A stretch of 59,181 nucleotides of DNA from WHSW01 sp963828755 (GCA_963828755.1 CAWHFY010000004.1:1-59181); one strand, 5' to 3'; counted from the stretch's first letter, positions 18,655 to 35,602 are shown. Numbers and translations: made by a program. The notes: generated by a model not told the origin, from the sequence alone.

Positions 18655-20118
18655 ATGGAGGCCGTCTCCGCCCCCCCGCGCCTGACGGAGCGCTCGGCAC
18701 TCGAGCTCGCCGCCGCGATTCGCTCGCGCGAGCTCACTGCGCGCGCGGTCATCGACGCGCACATCGAGCTGATCGAGGCCCGCAACCCGGCGGTGAACGC
18801 GATCGTCGCGACCCGCTTCGACGCCGCCCGCGCGGAGGCGGATGCCGCCGACGCTCTGCTCGACTCGCCCGACGCGCCCGCCGCGCCGCCGCCGCTGCTC
18901 GGCGTCCCGTGCACGATCAAGGAGTCGTTCGGACTCGCCGGGATGCCCCACACCTCGGGCTCGCTCGACCGACGCCACCGGATCGCCAAGTCCTCGGCGA
19001 CCGCCGTCCAGCGGCTGATCGACGCCGGCGCGATCCCGCTCGGGGTCACCAACACGTCCGAGCTCACCCTCTGGATCGAGTCGGAGAACCGCGTCTGGGG
19101 CCGGACCGACAACGCCTACGACGCGACCCGGACTGCCGGCGGCTCATCGGGCGGCGAGGGTTCGGCCGTCGGCAGCGGCTTCGCCCCGATCGGGCTCGGC
19201 ACCGACATCGGCGGCTCGATCCGGCTGCCGGCGTTCTTCAACGGCGTCTTCGGTCACAAGCCGAGCGGCGCGCTCGTCCCCCACACCGGCCACTACCCGG
19301 CCCCGAACGAGCGCGGCTCGTTCCTGCTCGGCACCGGCCCGCTGTCGCGCCGCGCCGAGGACCTGATGCCGGTGCTGCGCGCGATCGCCGGCCCCGACGG
19401 GGTCGACACCACGGTCCGCGCCGCCGAGCTCGGCGACCCGGAGGAGGTCTCGATCGAGGGCCTCCGCGTGGTGATCTCCGACGACGCGACCATGCTGCCG
19501 GTCTCGGTCGAGCTGCGCAACGCGCGACTGCGGGCGGCGCGGGCGCTGCGCGATGCCGGCGCGGTGGTCGAGCGCGTCTCGCTGCCCGCGGTGCGGACGG
19601 TGATCGAGCCCTACCTCAACGCAATGCGCGAATCCGGCGGCCTGCGCGAGCTGCTGACCGAGGGCGGCGCCGCGATCCCGGGGTTCGGCCGCCTGGTCGC
19701 CGACGCGGTTCGCGGCCGCTCGCCGTACACGACGCCGCTGCTGATGACCCTCGCCTCCGAGAACCTCGCGGCCCACATGCCCGAGCGCCTCCAGCGCCGG
19801 GCTCTCGCCGCCGAGCGCGAGCTGATCGACCGGGTCACGGAGACGATCGGGGACGGCGTGCTGCTGCACCCACCGTTCGCGCGGGTCGCGCCGCGCCATC
19901 ACCGCACCTTCGGGCGCCCGTGGATGATCGCCCCGGCCGCGCTCTTCAACCTGATCGGGCTCCCGGTGACCGAGGTCCCGCTGGGCCTCAACGAGGACGG
20001 GCTACCGCTCGGCGTCCAGGTCGCGGCGGGGCTCGACCGCGATCACGTCGCGATCGCGGTCGCGGCCGAGCTCGAGCGCAGCTTCGGCGGCTGGGTCCCG
20101 CCACCCAGCCGCCGATAA
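18655..20118 (+). CDS. amidase (amidase-signature family)
   Basis: A 487-residue amidase-signature hydrolase that cleaves C-N amide bonds. The Ser-cisSer-Lys triad is visible: Lys in PCTIKESFGL near residue 90, cis-Ser in TAGGSSGGEGSAVGSG near residue 165, and the nucleophile Ser in TDIGGSIRLPAFFNG about 24 residues later. It has full length and is intact. It resembles fatty-acid-amide or indoleacetamide hydrolases more than GatA, and no gatB or gatC is nearby. It is divergent from the kinase gene, with 125 bases between, so each has its own promoter. Confidence 0.9.
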   Translation: MEAVSAPPRLTERSALELAAAIRSRELTARAVIDAHIELIEARNPAVNAIVATRFDAARAEADAADALLDSPDAPAAPPPLLGVPCTIKESFGLAGMPHTSGSLDRRHRIAKSSATAVQRLIDAGAIPLGVTNTSELTLWIESENRVWGRTDNAYDATRTAGGSSGGEGSAVGSGFAPIGLGTDIGGSIRLPAFFNGVFGHKPSGALVPHTGHYPAPNERGSFLLGTGPLSRRAEDLMPVLRAIAGPDGVDTTVRAAELGDPEEVSIEGLRVVISDDATMLPVSVELRNARLRAARALRDAGAVVERVSLPAVRTVIEPYLNAMRESGGLRELLTEGGAAIPGFGRLVADAVRGRSPYTTPLLMTLASENLAAHMPERLQRRALAAERELIDRVTETIGDGVLLHPPFARVAPRHHRTFGRPWMIAPAALFNLIGLPVTEVPLGLNEDGLPLGVQVAAGLDRDHVAIAVAAELERSFGGWVPPPSRR

Positions 20119-20139
20119 CCGCGCCCTGGCTACGAGTCC

Positions 20140-20574
20140 CTACTGAACCGTGACGGTGCCCTCCATGCCGAGGTCCTTGTGCCCGTCGATCGTGCAGTAC
20201 ATCTCGTAGCTCCCGGGCTTCAGGTCCACGGTCAGCTCGCCGGTGTCGCCGGGCGCGAGCGAGTCGGTGGTCTCCTCGACCCCGTTGCCCTCGATCTGGA
20301 GGTTGTGGGTGATCGTGCCGTCGTTAGTGACGTCCAAGGTCACCGAGCCGGCCTTCACGGTCGCGTCGGACGGGTCGAGCTTGTACTCGGACTCACCGAT
20401 CTTCACCGTCTGTCCGCCGCCGCTCGAGGCGGTGGTCGAGCTGTCGGTCGAGGCCGCGGTCGAGCTGGTCGTCTCGGACGAGGCGCTGGTCGAGGTGCTG
20501 TCGTCGCTGCCACAGGCGGCGAGCGCGACCGGGATCGCTGCGATCGCGATCAGGGCGAGGAGCTTGCGAACCAC
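20140..20574 (-). CDS. cupredoxin-domain lipoprotein
   Basis: A 144-residue exported lipoprotein. The signal peptide ends in a lipobox (PVALAAC), followed by a Ser/Thr-rich linker and a plastocyanin-like beta sandwich. Type 1 copper ligands are visible: His in GTITHNLQIEG, then Cys, His and Met in YEMYCTIDGHKDLGMEG. It probably carries electrons or copper outside the membrane. A strong GTGGAGG ribosome site precedes the start. It is divergent from the ECF sigma gene, which may link them functionally. Confidence 0.88.
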   Translation of the reverse strand: MVRKLLALIAIAAIPVALAACGSDDSTSTSASSETTSSTAASTDSSTTASSGGGQTVKIGESEYKLDPSDATVKAGSVTLDVTNDGTITHNLQIEGNGVEETTDSLAPGDTGELTVDLKPGSYEMYCTIDGHKDLGMEGTVTVQ

Positions 20575-20639
20575 GGATAACCTCCACAGGTTGGTCTTGG
20601 GACTTGCCTTCGACCTGACTTACGAGTGAGGGGCCTCTC

Positions 20640-20664
20640 GGGATTGGATCGCGCCTCCAATCCC
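20640..20664. promoter_or_regulatory. palindrome upstream of ECF sigma gene
   Basis: GGGATTGG at 20640-20647 and CCAATCCC at 20657-20664 form a perfect 8-bp inverted repeat with a 9-base spacer. It lies 34 bases before the sigma factor start, in the gap between divergent cupredoxin and sigma genes. It could be an operator for either gene or a leader hairpin. Confidence 0.5.
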
Positions 20665-20697
20665 TCTGCCCCCGGCGCCCGTAGAACCTGAAGCGTG

Positions 20698-21246
20698 ATG
20701 CGCTCACTGTCCGATGAAGCCCTGGTCGCCGGCCTCGCCGCCGGCGACGCCGACGCGACGACCGCCTTCTTGCGGCGCTTCCAGGCGCGCGTGTTCGGGC
20801 TCGCCGTGACCATGGTCGGCGACCACGCGGTCGCTGAGGAGATCGCGCAGGAGGCGTTCACCCGCGCCTGGCGCCACTCCGGCGCCTACGACGCCCGCCG
20901 CGGCCGGGTCACGACCTGGCTGCTGGCGATCACCCGCAACCTGGCGATCGACCACCTGCGGGCGAAGCGCACCGAGCCGCTCGACCCCGACTCGATCCGC
21001 GAGACCGAGACGGCCCTGTGGGTCACCTCGCCCGCACCCCCTGGCTCCGGCGACGACCCGGGCGAGCTGCGCGAGGCGCTCGGCGAGCTGCCCGCCGAGC
21101 AGCGGCGCGCGCTGCTGCTGGCGACGCTGTACGGCTACACGGCGCGTGAGATCGGCGAGCTCGAGCAGGTCCCGCTCGGGACCGCGAAGACGCGGATCCG
21201 AACCGCCGTCCAAAAGCTTGCCGCGACCGAGGAGGAGGCCCGATGA
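20698..21246 (+). CDS. ECF-type RNA polymerase sigma factor
   Basis: A 182-residue sigma-70 family ECF factor. Region 2 (VFGLAVTMVGDHAVAEEIAQEAFTRAWR ... RGRVTTWLLAITRNLAIDHLRAKR) is joined by a short linker to region 4 (LPAEQRRALLLATLYGYTAREIGELEQVPLGTAKTRIRTAVQKL). ATG 20698 is preferred; a GTG lies directly before it. Its stop overlaps the start of an anti-sigma gene (ATGA), so the two are made together. It probably responds to an envelope or redox signal sensed by that partner. Confidence 0.92.
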   Translation: MRSLSDEALVAGLAAGDADATTAFLRRFQARVFGLAVTMVGDHAVAEEIAQEAFTRAWRHSGAYDARRGRVTTWLLAITRNLAIDHLRAKRTEPLDPDSIRETETALWVTSPAPPGSGDDPGELREALGELPAEQRRALLLATLYGYTAREIGELEQVPLGTAKTRIRTAVQKLAATEEEAR

Positions 21247-21932
21247 GCCCCGCCGACTGCGAGCGGCTGCGCGAGCTCGGCGCCGAGGTCGCGCTCGGGA
21301 TCGCCGACGGCGAGGACCGCGCCTGGGCGCTCGACCACCTGACCGAGTGCCCGGAGTGCCGGGCGCGGATCGAGCGGCTCTCGTCGCTGGCCGACGAGCT
21401 GCTGATGGTCGCCCCGTCGATCGAGCCGCCGAACGGCTTCGAGGCGCGGGTGACCGAGGCGATTCACGGCCCGGCACAGCAGCCGCAGCGGCGCCGACGA
21501 CGCCGCTGGGCGCTGCCGCTCGCCACTGCCGCCGCGGCCGCAGCCTGCGCCGCGGCCGCGGTCTGGTTCGCGCTCGGCAACGACCGCGATCTCGCCGACT
21601 CCTATCGGGCAACGCTCGCCGTCGCCCACGGCGAGTACTTCGACGCGGCGCCGATCGAGCTCGCCGGCGGGCGGCCGGTCGGCTACGTCTACGGGTACCA
21701 GGGCCGGACGTCGTGGGTGCTCGCGGTCGTCTATGACGGCGTCCCGGGCGGCCGCTACCAGCTGCAGCTGGTCACCCGCGACGGGCGCAAGCTGCCGCTG
21801 CGCCCGCTCGTGGTCGCCGGCGGCCGGGGCAGCATCGGCGGGGCGACCCCGGTCGACTACGACCAGCTCGCCGAGGTGCGGCTGCTCGGCCCCGGTGGCC
21901 GCGAGGTCGCCGACTCCGACCTGCGCGACTAA
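21243..21932 (+). CDS. anti-sigma factor, RskA-like with zinc-finger
   Basis: A 229-residue membrane anti-sigma factor. The N-terminal anti-sigma domain (residues 1-50) carries the zinc-binding HLTECPEC motif (H-x3-C-x2-C). One membrane helix lies at residues 85-107 (LPLATAAAAAACAAAAVWFAL). The outer domain (residues 110-229) resembles RskA (SWVLAVVYDGVPGGRYQLQL, a beta-rich fold). It would hold the coupled sigma factor inactive until proteolysis. It starts inside the sigma stop codon. Confidence 0.87.
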   Translation: MSPADCERLRELGAEVALGIADGEDRAWALDHLTECPECRARIERLSSLADELLMVAPSIEPPNGFEARVTEAIHGPAQQPQRRRRRRWALPLATAAAAAACAAAAVWFALGNDRDLADSYRATLAVAHGEYFDAAPIELAGGRPVGYVYGYQGRTSWVLAVVYDGVPGGRYQLQLVTRDGRKLPLRPLVVAGGRGSIGGATPVDYDQLAEVRLLGPGGREVADSDLRD

Positions 21933-21989
21933 CCGTCCGTTGACGGTCCGTTCGGGTTGGAAAGCGGCCCGGCCGGGTAACGCGGCGGC

Positions 21990-22358
21990 ATGTCAACCGC
22001 CTTGATCATCGTCATCGTCATCGCTGCCATCGTCGTCATCGCCGCGCTCGCCATGCTGCTCCGCCACCGCGCTGCCGAGCGCGAGATCGAGCAGGAACGG
22101 CTGTCCGGAGAGGCGGTCGCCCACCGCGACCAGGCCGACGCCAACGTCTCCCGCGCGCGCGAGCGCGGTCGGGAGGCCGACGTTCACCGCCGCCAGGCCG
22201 AGGAACACGCCGCCCGCGCGGAGGAGCACGCGGCGGCCGCGACCGAGCACTCCGAGAAGGCCACGAACCTCGAGCAGCAGGTGCGCACGGCCGGGGAAGC
22301 CGCCGCGTTTCATGACGAGCAGGCGGCCGAGCGTGAGGAGCAGCTCGAGCGGCCGTAG
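21990..22358 (+). CDS. membrane-anchored coiled-coil protein
   Basis: A 122-residue protein. Residues 3-24 form one hydrophobic helix (TALIIVIVIAAIVVIAALAM). A continuous charged helix rich in Ala, Glu, His and Arg runs to the C-terminus (HRRQAEEHAARAEEHAAAATEH), with heptad-like spacing. By the positive-inside rule, the Arg-rich junction places the coil in the cytoplasm. The family is unrecognised; similar small proteins are common in actinobacteria without assigned function. It lies 57 bases after the anti-sigma gene, possibly in the same transcript. Confidence 0.68.
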   Translation: MSTALIIVIVIAAIVVIAALAMLLRHRAAEREIEQERLSGEAVAHRDQADANVSRARERGREADVHRRQAEEHAARAEEHAAAATEHSEKATNLEQQVRTAGEAAAFHDEQAAEREEQLERP

Positions 22359-22508
22359 TTGGGCCCGGCACTGGCGCTCGACTGATCCGAGGGCGAGCGG
22401 CGAGCGGCGGACGGCGAGCGCCAGCCTGCGCCCTGAGCCGCGGGCGCATTCTCCCGATGCGCACCGACAACCGCCCATCCCGCCCCCCACTGCCGTAAAT
22501 TTGTCTGG

Positions 22509-27164
<4,656 letters not shown>

Positions 27165-27189
27165 GCTCGACATACGCGGAGCCGGGCCG

Positions 27190-28626
<1,437 letters not shown>

Positions 28627-29779
28627 ACGAAGCCGCGGGCGAGCCGCCGTTGTGGACGCGCTGCGCGTGCGCCGGGCGGCCATGGTCATACTCGTCAACG
28701 AGCCCGAGGCCGCGAGCGATCTTGCGCATCTCGGCGTCCTGCTCGGAGCTGACGAAGGTGACCCCGGTCCCGTCGCGGCCGGCGCGGGCCGTGCGCCCGA
28801 CCCGGTGCACGTAGGCGTCGCTGTCGCCCGGGGCGTCGTAGTTGATCACGTGGGTGATGTCATCGACGTCGATCCCGCGGGCGGCGACATCGGTCGCGAC
28901 GAGCGTGTCGACGTGGCCGGCGGCGAAGCGGGCAAGGGCCCGGTTGCGCTGGTTCTGGGTCTTGTTGCCGTGCATCGCCACGGCGTCGACGCGGTGCTTG
29001 GCGAGCCGCTTGACCAGCCGGTCGGCGCCGTGCTTGGTACGGACGAAGACGAGCGTGCGGCCGCTGTCGGCGGCGCGGAGCTCCGCGACCAGGGCCTCGA
29101 CCTTGCCGGCCTGGTCGAGGTGGACGAAGCGGTGCGCGACCTCACCGCGATCGGCCTCGACCGGCTCGTGCACGTGGCGCGCCGGATCGTTGGTGTAGGC
29201 ACGGGCGAGTTCGCCGGCCGCGGCCTCGAGGGTCGCGGAGAAGAACAGCGTTTGGCGGTCGCCAGGGGTCTGATTGACGATCCTGTCGACCGCCGGGCGA
29301 AAGCCCATGTCGAGCATCCGGTCGGCCTCGTCGATGACGAGGATCCGCAGCTCTCCGAGGTCGAAGGCGCGGCGGTTGAGCAGGTCCTCGAGCCGGCCGG
29401 GGGTGGCGACGATGATGTGCGCGCGAGCCGCGTCACGGGCCTGCTTCTCGAGCCCGACGCCACCGAAGACGGCGGCGACGCGGAGCTTGCGCGCCGCGGC
29501 CAGCGGGGCGATCTCCTCCTCGATCTGCAGGGCGAGCTCGCGGGTGGGCGCGAGGATGAGCGCGGCGGGCATCAGGTCGTCGGGCTCGATGCACTCGGCC
29601 AGCGGCACGCCGAAGGCGAGCGTCTTGCCCGATCCGGTGGGTGACTGGACGAGTACGTCGGAGCCGTCGAGGACATCGCCGATGACGAGCTCCTGGACCG
29701 CGAACGGCGCGGTGATCCCGCGCTTTGTGAGCGCGTCCACGACAGGACGCGTGACGCCGAGGTCGGCGAACGAAGACAT

Positions 29780-29850
29780 ATTGGGTGCACTCCTTATGTA
29801 TGTGCGGTGGGAATCCTGAGACCCGGACGCACTCACGAGTGCACGGAAGA
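29780..29850 (-). promoter_or_regulatory. conserved 5' leader of the helicase gene
   Basis: On the coding strand the leader contains a hairpin (arms at 29837-29842 and 29829-29834), then TCCGGGTC, a variable stretch, the ribosome site AAGGAG (29790-29795) and ATGTCTTC. The same order of elements precedes the zinc-ribbon gene at 35999-36060. Arm GTGCACTC (29837-29844) is also exactly complementary to GAGTGCAC over the ribosome site (29785-29792). Confidence 0.55.
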
Positions 29851-29890
29851 AACGGAACTCCTCGAGCGCCCGATTGGCACTCGACAATGT

Positions 29891-31034
29891 CTACGGTAGC
29901 AGGGGATTCGCGAAACGCCCGCTGAGGCCGGCGACGACGCGCTCCAAGTTGCACTCCTCGCCGGCCAGCGAGCGCTGCAGTTGGTCGGCCGGTTCGGCGA
30001 CCAGGAGCTCGACCTGATCGAGCTCGTGCTCGCAGCCGAGCTCGCGCGCGTGCGGCCGGCAGGCCTCGACCGCGAGGGTCGGCGATCTCGGCGACCGGGG
30101 TCGCCCGCTCGCGGACCGGGTCCAGCAGCTCGCCGACGACGCCGTCGCGGGCGGCGCGGAAGCGATTCTCCTCGAGCAGCTCGGGCGCCTCGACCAGCGC
30201 CGCCGGGGCGTGGGCGTCGAGCGCCTCGAGCCGGACCAGCGACTGGGTCAGCGCGGTCAACGCGCCCGCGCGCCACGCCTCTGCCTGGGTATCCATCACT
30301 CGGACCTCGATCGTGCCGAAGCGCGGTTGCAGGCGCAGGTCCCACCAGATGAACCCCGGGTCCGGGAAGGCGCCGCAGGCGATCAGCGTCTCGAGCGCCG
30401 CCACGTAGGCGCGATAGTCAGCGAAGACCCGCGGGATGCCGCTGCGCGGAAACGCCTGAAAGATCGGGGTCCGGGTCGACGCGATGCCGCTGTCGCGACC
30501 CTGCCAGTAGGGCGAGTTGGCCGAGAGCGCCAACAACAGCGGCAGGTGCACGCGCATCCGGGCCAGCGTCGCGGTCGCCAGCTCGGGATCGCCGATCGCG
30601 ACGTGGACGTGCATCGCGAAGGTCGGCTCGCGGCGGGCGAGCTCGCGCATCGAGTCGTGCAGGTAGCGGTAGCGATCCTCGGGTGAGACCCTGGTCTGAT
30701 CCCAGGTCACGAACGGATGCGTCCCGGCGCCGGCCAGGGCGCGATCGAGCGGCGCCAGCTCCGCCACCAGGCGGGAACGGATCGACGCGAGCTCCGCCGC
30801 GGCCGCCGCCGCGGTCGGCGCCGGGGCCGTCTCGAACTCGATCGTCGCCGCGTGGGTCTCGGCGCTGAGCCTGGCGGCCAGCTCCGGGCTGAGCCGTTCA
30901 CGGAGCTCAGGAAAGCCCTGGTCGAGCCCCCAGCCTTCGCGATCGAGCAGCATCACCTCCTCCTCGACCCCGACCGAGAAGTCCTGACCGCCTGCGTTCC
31001 ATCGCGCCCATCCGGGCAGTGCGGCGTCGCTCAC
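29891..31034 (-). CDS. GCS2-family carboxylate-amine ligase (YbdK/EgtA-like, frameshifted)
   Basis: ATP-dependent gamma-glutamyl ligase family member of about 380 residues, related to glutamate-cysteine ligase. GTG 31034 leads into FSVGVEEEVMLLD, the family signature. ETHAATIEFETAPAPT, FAMHVHVAIGD, LLLALSANSPYWQGRDSG and RFGTIEVRVMDTQAE follow. The last 60 residues (ACRPHARELGCEHELD ... SGRFANPLLP) are in another frame after a shift near 30,070-30,085. It lies 10 bases after the PuuD-like gene and is probably co-transcribed with it. The product could be gamma-glutamylcysteine or another gamma-glutamyl compound. Confidence 0.85.
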
Positions 31035-31044
31035 GCAGGTGGTG

Positions 31045-31843
31045 CTACCCGGTCGTCGGTGTCCTGATCGCGGCCTCGACCAATGATCGAAGCAGGGCGA
31101 TCCCGGCGGCGCGGTCGGTGTCGAACTCCGCGTGCCACTGCACCCCGAGGAAGAGCGGCCGGCCCGGGTCCTCGATCGCCTCGATCACGCCGTCGGGCGC
31201 GAGCGCCGTGGCCTCGAGCCCGGCGCCGAGCCGCGCGATCGCCTGATGGTGAAAGCTGTTCACATCGAGGGTCGTCTCGCCGATGATCCGTTCGAGCACG
31301 CTTCCCGGCCTCGATCTCGACCGGGTGCGTCCAGCGCTCGCCCGGGACTCGCTGGCGATGGTGCAGCGGGCTCTCGGCGTCGCCGTCGCCGAGATGCTGG
31401 ACCAGGTCGCCTCCCCTCGACACGTTGAGCACCTGGGCGCCTCGGCAGATCCCGAGGACCGGAAGCTCGCGCCGGTCCGCCTCGCGCGCGAGCGCGAGCT
31501 CGAAGCGGTCGAGCCGGTGCCAAGTCGGGCCGAGCTTCGGGTCGCGGCGCGCCCCGTACTCGGCCGGATCGAGGTCCGGACCGCCGGAGAAGCAGATGCC
31601 GTCGAGCCGATCGAGCAGCGACGGGATCGCCTCGGGCGCCGACGGCGGCAGCACGACCGGCGCCGCGCCGACGAGCTCGAGCGCGTTCGTATACGTGATC
31701 CCGAGCGCCATCTCGGCGCGGAACGGCTCGTTGACCGGGGCAGCGTTCGCGTACTCCAGCGGTCGCACCTCGGATGTCGTGATCCCGATCAGGGGCCTGA
31801 TCTCGACGTAATTCCCGCTCGTTGCCGCTTGACACACCGACAA
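31045..31843 (-). CDS. gamma-glutamyl-gamma-aminobutyrate hydrolase-like (PuuD, class I amidotransferase fold; frameshifted)
   Basis: Peptidase C26-family hydrolase of about 265 residues, which cleaves gamma-glutamyl amide bonds. The N-terminus is RPLIGITTSEVRPLEY. The nucleophile Cys lies in LPVLGICRGAQVLNV, after GICFSGGPDLDP. The catalytic His-x-Glu is QWHAEFD, in a second frame after an apparent extra base near 31,300. DVNSFHHQAI is typical of PuuD. The start is uncertain: TTG 31843 or GTG 31837. It is divergent from type III glutamine synthetase and upstream of the GCS2 ligase. Confidence 0.86.
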
Positions 31844-31859
31844 TCCGGGCCCTCTGACA

Positions 31860-31992
31860 ACAGGGCGAACCGATCACGGCTAGATTTGGACTTCCGGACA
31901 GAGGGGGCGATCGGACGCCCCCCTAGGCTCAAACCTCACTCTGAGACCCGACCACGCACGGGTCCCGCCCGGATGCGGGACCGTTGCCCTGT
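31860..31992 (+). promoter_or_regulatory. structured leader of glutamine synthetase gene
   Basis: Three complementary pairs are visible. Two perfect hairpins lie at 31903-31909/31916-31922 (7 bp) and 31961-31968/31975-31982 (8 bp), each with a 6-base loop. An outer pairing joins 31860-31870 with 31983-31992 (GTT plus GCCCTGT, one bulge). The outer helix ends at the ribosome site AGGAGG. The transcription start is unknown; TAGATT at 31881-31886 is a possible -10 that would exclude the outer helix. Confidence 0.5.
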
Positions 31993-32010
31993 AGGAGGAT
32001 TTACACACCG

Positions 32011-34150
<2,140 letters not shown>

Positions 34151-34158
<8 letters not shown>

Positions 34159-34177
34159 CCCCTGGAGGGCTGGCGGA
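34151..34177 (+). terminator. terminator hairpin after glutamine synthetase
   Basis: TCCGCTAGCCC at 34151-34161 pairs with GGGCTGGCGGA at 34167-34177, 10 of 11 positions, with a 5-base loop. The 5' arm contains the TAG stop codon of the gene. Confidence 0.6.
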
Positions 34178-34212
34178 CGGTCTCCGCTACGCCTCCGCTT
34201 CACCCTCGGCGC

Positions 34213-35598
34213 TCAGCGGCCGAACGCGTCGACCAAGAACGGCTTCACCGTCTTCAGGAAGTCATTGCGCCCCGGGCTCGCGATCAGCGGGTCGAGGTGG
34301 CTGGTCGTGTCCTCGCGGTTGACCAGGGTCGACTGCTTCTTGGTCGTCTTCGTCCGCCGGATGAAGTTGCGCGCGCCCTTCAGGACATCGCCGCCGGTGT
34401 CATCGGTCTGGAAGACGTAGAAGGGCAGGTCCACCTCGTGGGTGTGCTCGAGCCGCAGCTTCAGGAACCGGGCGACGTCGTTCATCCGCATCTGGTCGGC
34501 GCCGTTGGCGTCGATCGTGATCTTGCGCGGGAAGAACCACTCGACCCCGTTGGTCGGCTCCTGCGCGAACGTGTCGGCGATCCGGCTCACCGGCGTGATG
34601 CTGTCGGCGTCGTCCCAGTCGGCCGGGCTGACCGACGTGTCGAGCGCGCCGCTGTGGACGTGCAGGAGGCTGAGGTCGTCGGGCGAGGTGTCGCTGTCGA
34701 AGGCGTAGCCGAGGATCGCCCGGTTGGTCGCGGGCACGGCCGGCTTGAATTCGGCCGGAAGCAGCGGGAAGTTCTGCAGCAGCGAGCCGTCCGCGGTCGG
34801 CGCCAGCTTCGCGAACAGGCCGCCGACCTCGGCGAACAGGCCCGCCGCCTCGGGGACACCGATCCCGAGCAGGTCGATGAACGGGCTGTCGTTCGCGAGC
34901 AGTGCGACCTGCTCCTGGGCCTGGGCGAGGTTGTACGGATCGAAGCTGCCCAAGAGGCCACCGTCGATCAGCACCGTGCCCGCGAGGTCCTTGTAGCCGG
35001 GGCGGCCGTGAAAGTCCCAGGCCGCGTACGAGATCGCCAGCGAGGCGCCGACCGAGTGCCCGCCGAGGATCACGTCGTGACCCTGCTTGCGGGCCCGCTT
35101 GACCACGGCGCGCACGTCGTCGAGGGCCACCTCCATCCCCCATTCCCGGGCGAACCCGAACTGCGATGCGTCGAGGAAGTCGTAGTGGTCGGGCGGCGTC
35201 GCGCCGTTCAGCCAGCCGAGGTAGTAGTCGAAGACCTCCTGGGGCGACTTCGTCCCGGCGAGGCCCTCCTTGAACGTCGCCGTGTCCTCGAGGGCGTTCT
35301 CGCGCCGGTCGATGGCCCACACCTGCAGGTCCGGGACGTTGCGAGCGAGCCAGCGGCCGTCCAGGGTGAAGTCGCCGGCGCCGCCCGAGGTGCCGGGCAT
35401 CAGGACGAGCACGTGATCGGCCGAGCGCGGGCCGAACTCGTGCACGGTGACCTGGTTGAACTGCGCGGGCCCCGGCGCCGGCGGGGTGGCGACCGTGCTC
35501 ACCCGCTCCTTGACCGCGGCCGAGCCGGAGGACGCGAGAGCGCAGGCGGCCAGCGCCGCCGCGGCGCACGCCCCGACGACACGCGCCCCCGCCCTCAC
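34213..35598 (-). CDS. exported alpha/beta hydrolase
   Basis: A 461-residue secreted hydrolase. The N-terminus has a signal peptide (VVGACAAAALAACALASSGSA). The fold shows VLVLMPGTSGGAGDF with the oxyanion-hole region, the nucleophile elbow VILGGHSVGASLAISYAAW (G-H-S-V-G), and VLIDGGLLG. A large lid-like insertion follows, with the likely acid and His in the C-terminal part (TTSHLDPLIASPG). The substrate is unknown; esterase or lipase is the likeliest class. It converges on the glutamine synthetase gene. Confidence 0.83.
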   Translation of the reverse strand: MRAGARVVGACAAAALAACALASSGSAAVKERVSTVATPPAPGPAQFNQVTVHEFGPRSADHVLVLMPGTSGGAGDFTLDGRWLARNVPDLQVWAIDRRENALEDTATFKEGLAGTKSPQEVFDYYLGWLNGATPPDHYDFLDASQFGFAREWGMEVALDDVRAVVKRARKQGHDVILGGHSVGASLAISYAAWDFHGRPGYKDLAGTVLIDGGLLGSFDPYNLAQAQEQVALLANDSPFIDLLGIGVPEAAGLFAEVGGLFAKLAPTADGSLLQNFPLLPAEFKPAVPATNRAILGYAFDSDTSPDDLSLLHVHSGALDTSVSPADWDDADSITPVSRIADTFAQEPTNGVEWFFPRKITIDANGADQMRMNDVARFLKLRLEHTHEVDLPFYVFQTDDTGGDVLKGARNFIRRTKTTKKQSTLVNREDTTSHLDPLIASPGRNDFLKTVKPFLVDAFGR

Positions 35599-35602
35599 GT
35601 GG

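Noticed and set aside
29780..29887. Upstream in-frame extension of the helicase coding region, including a GTG in the leader
   Set aside because: A strong AAGGAG precedes the ATG at 29779, and the leader is conserved with indels relative to the zinc-ribbon leader, which fits RNA rather than protein.
31945..31965. Similarity of the glutamine synthetase leader (TGAGACCCG) to the helicase leader region
   Set aside because: The match is short and in the antisense orientation relative to the conserved helicase/zinc-ribbon leader, so it is probably chance.
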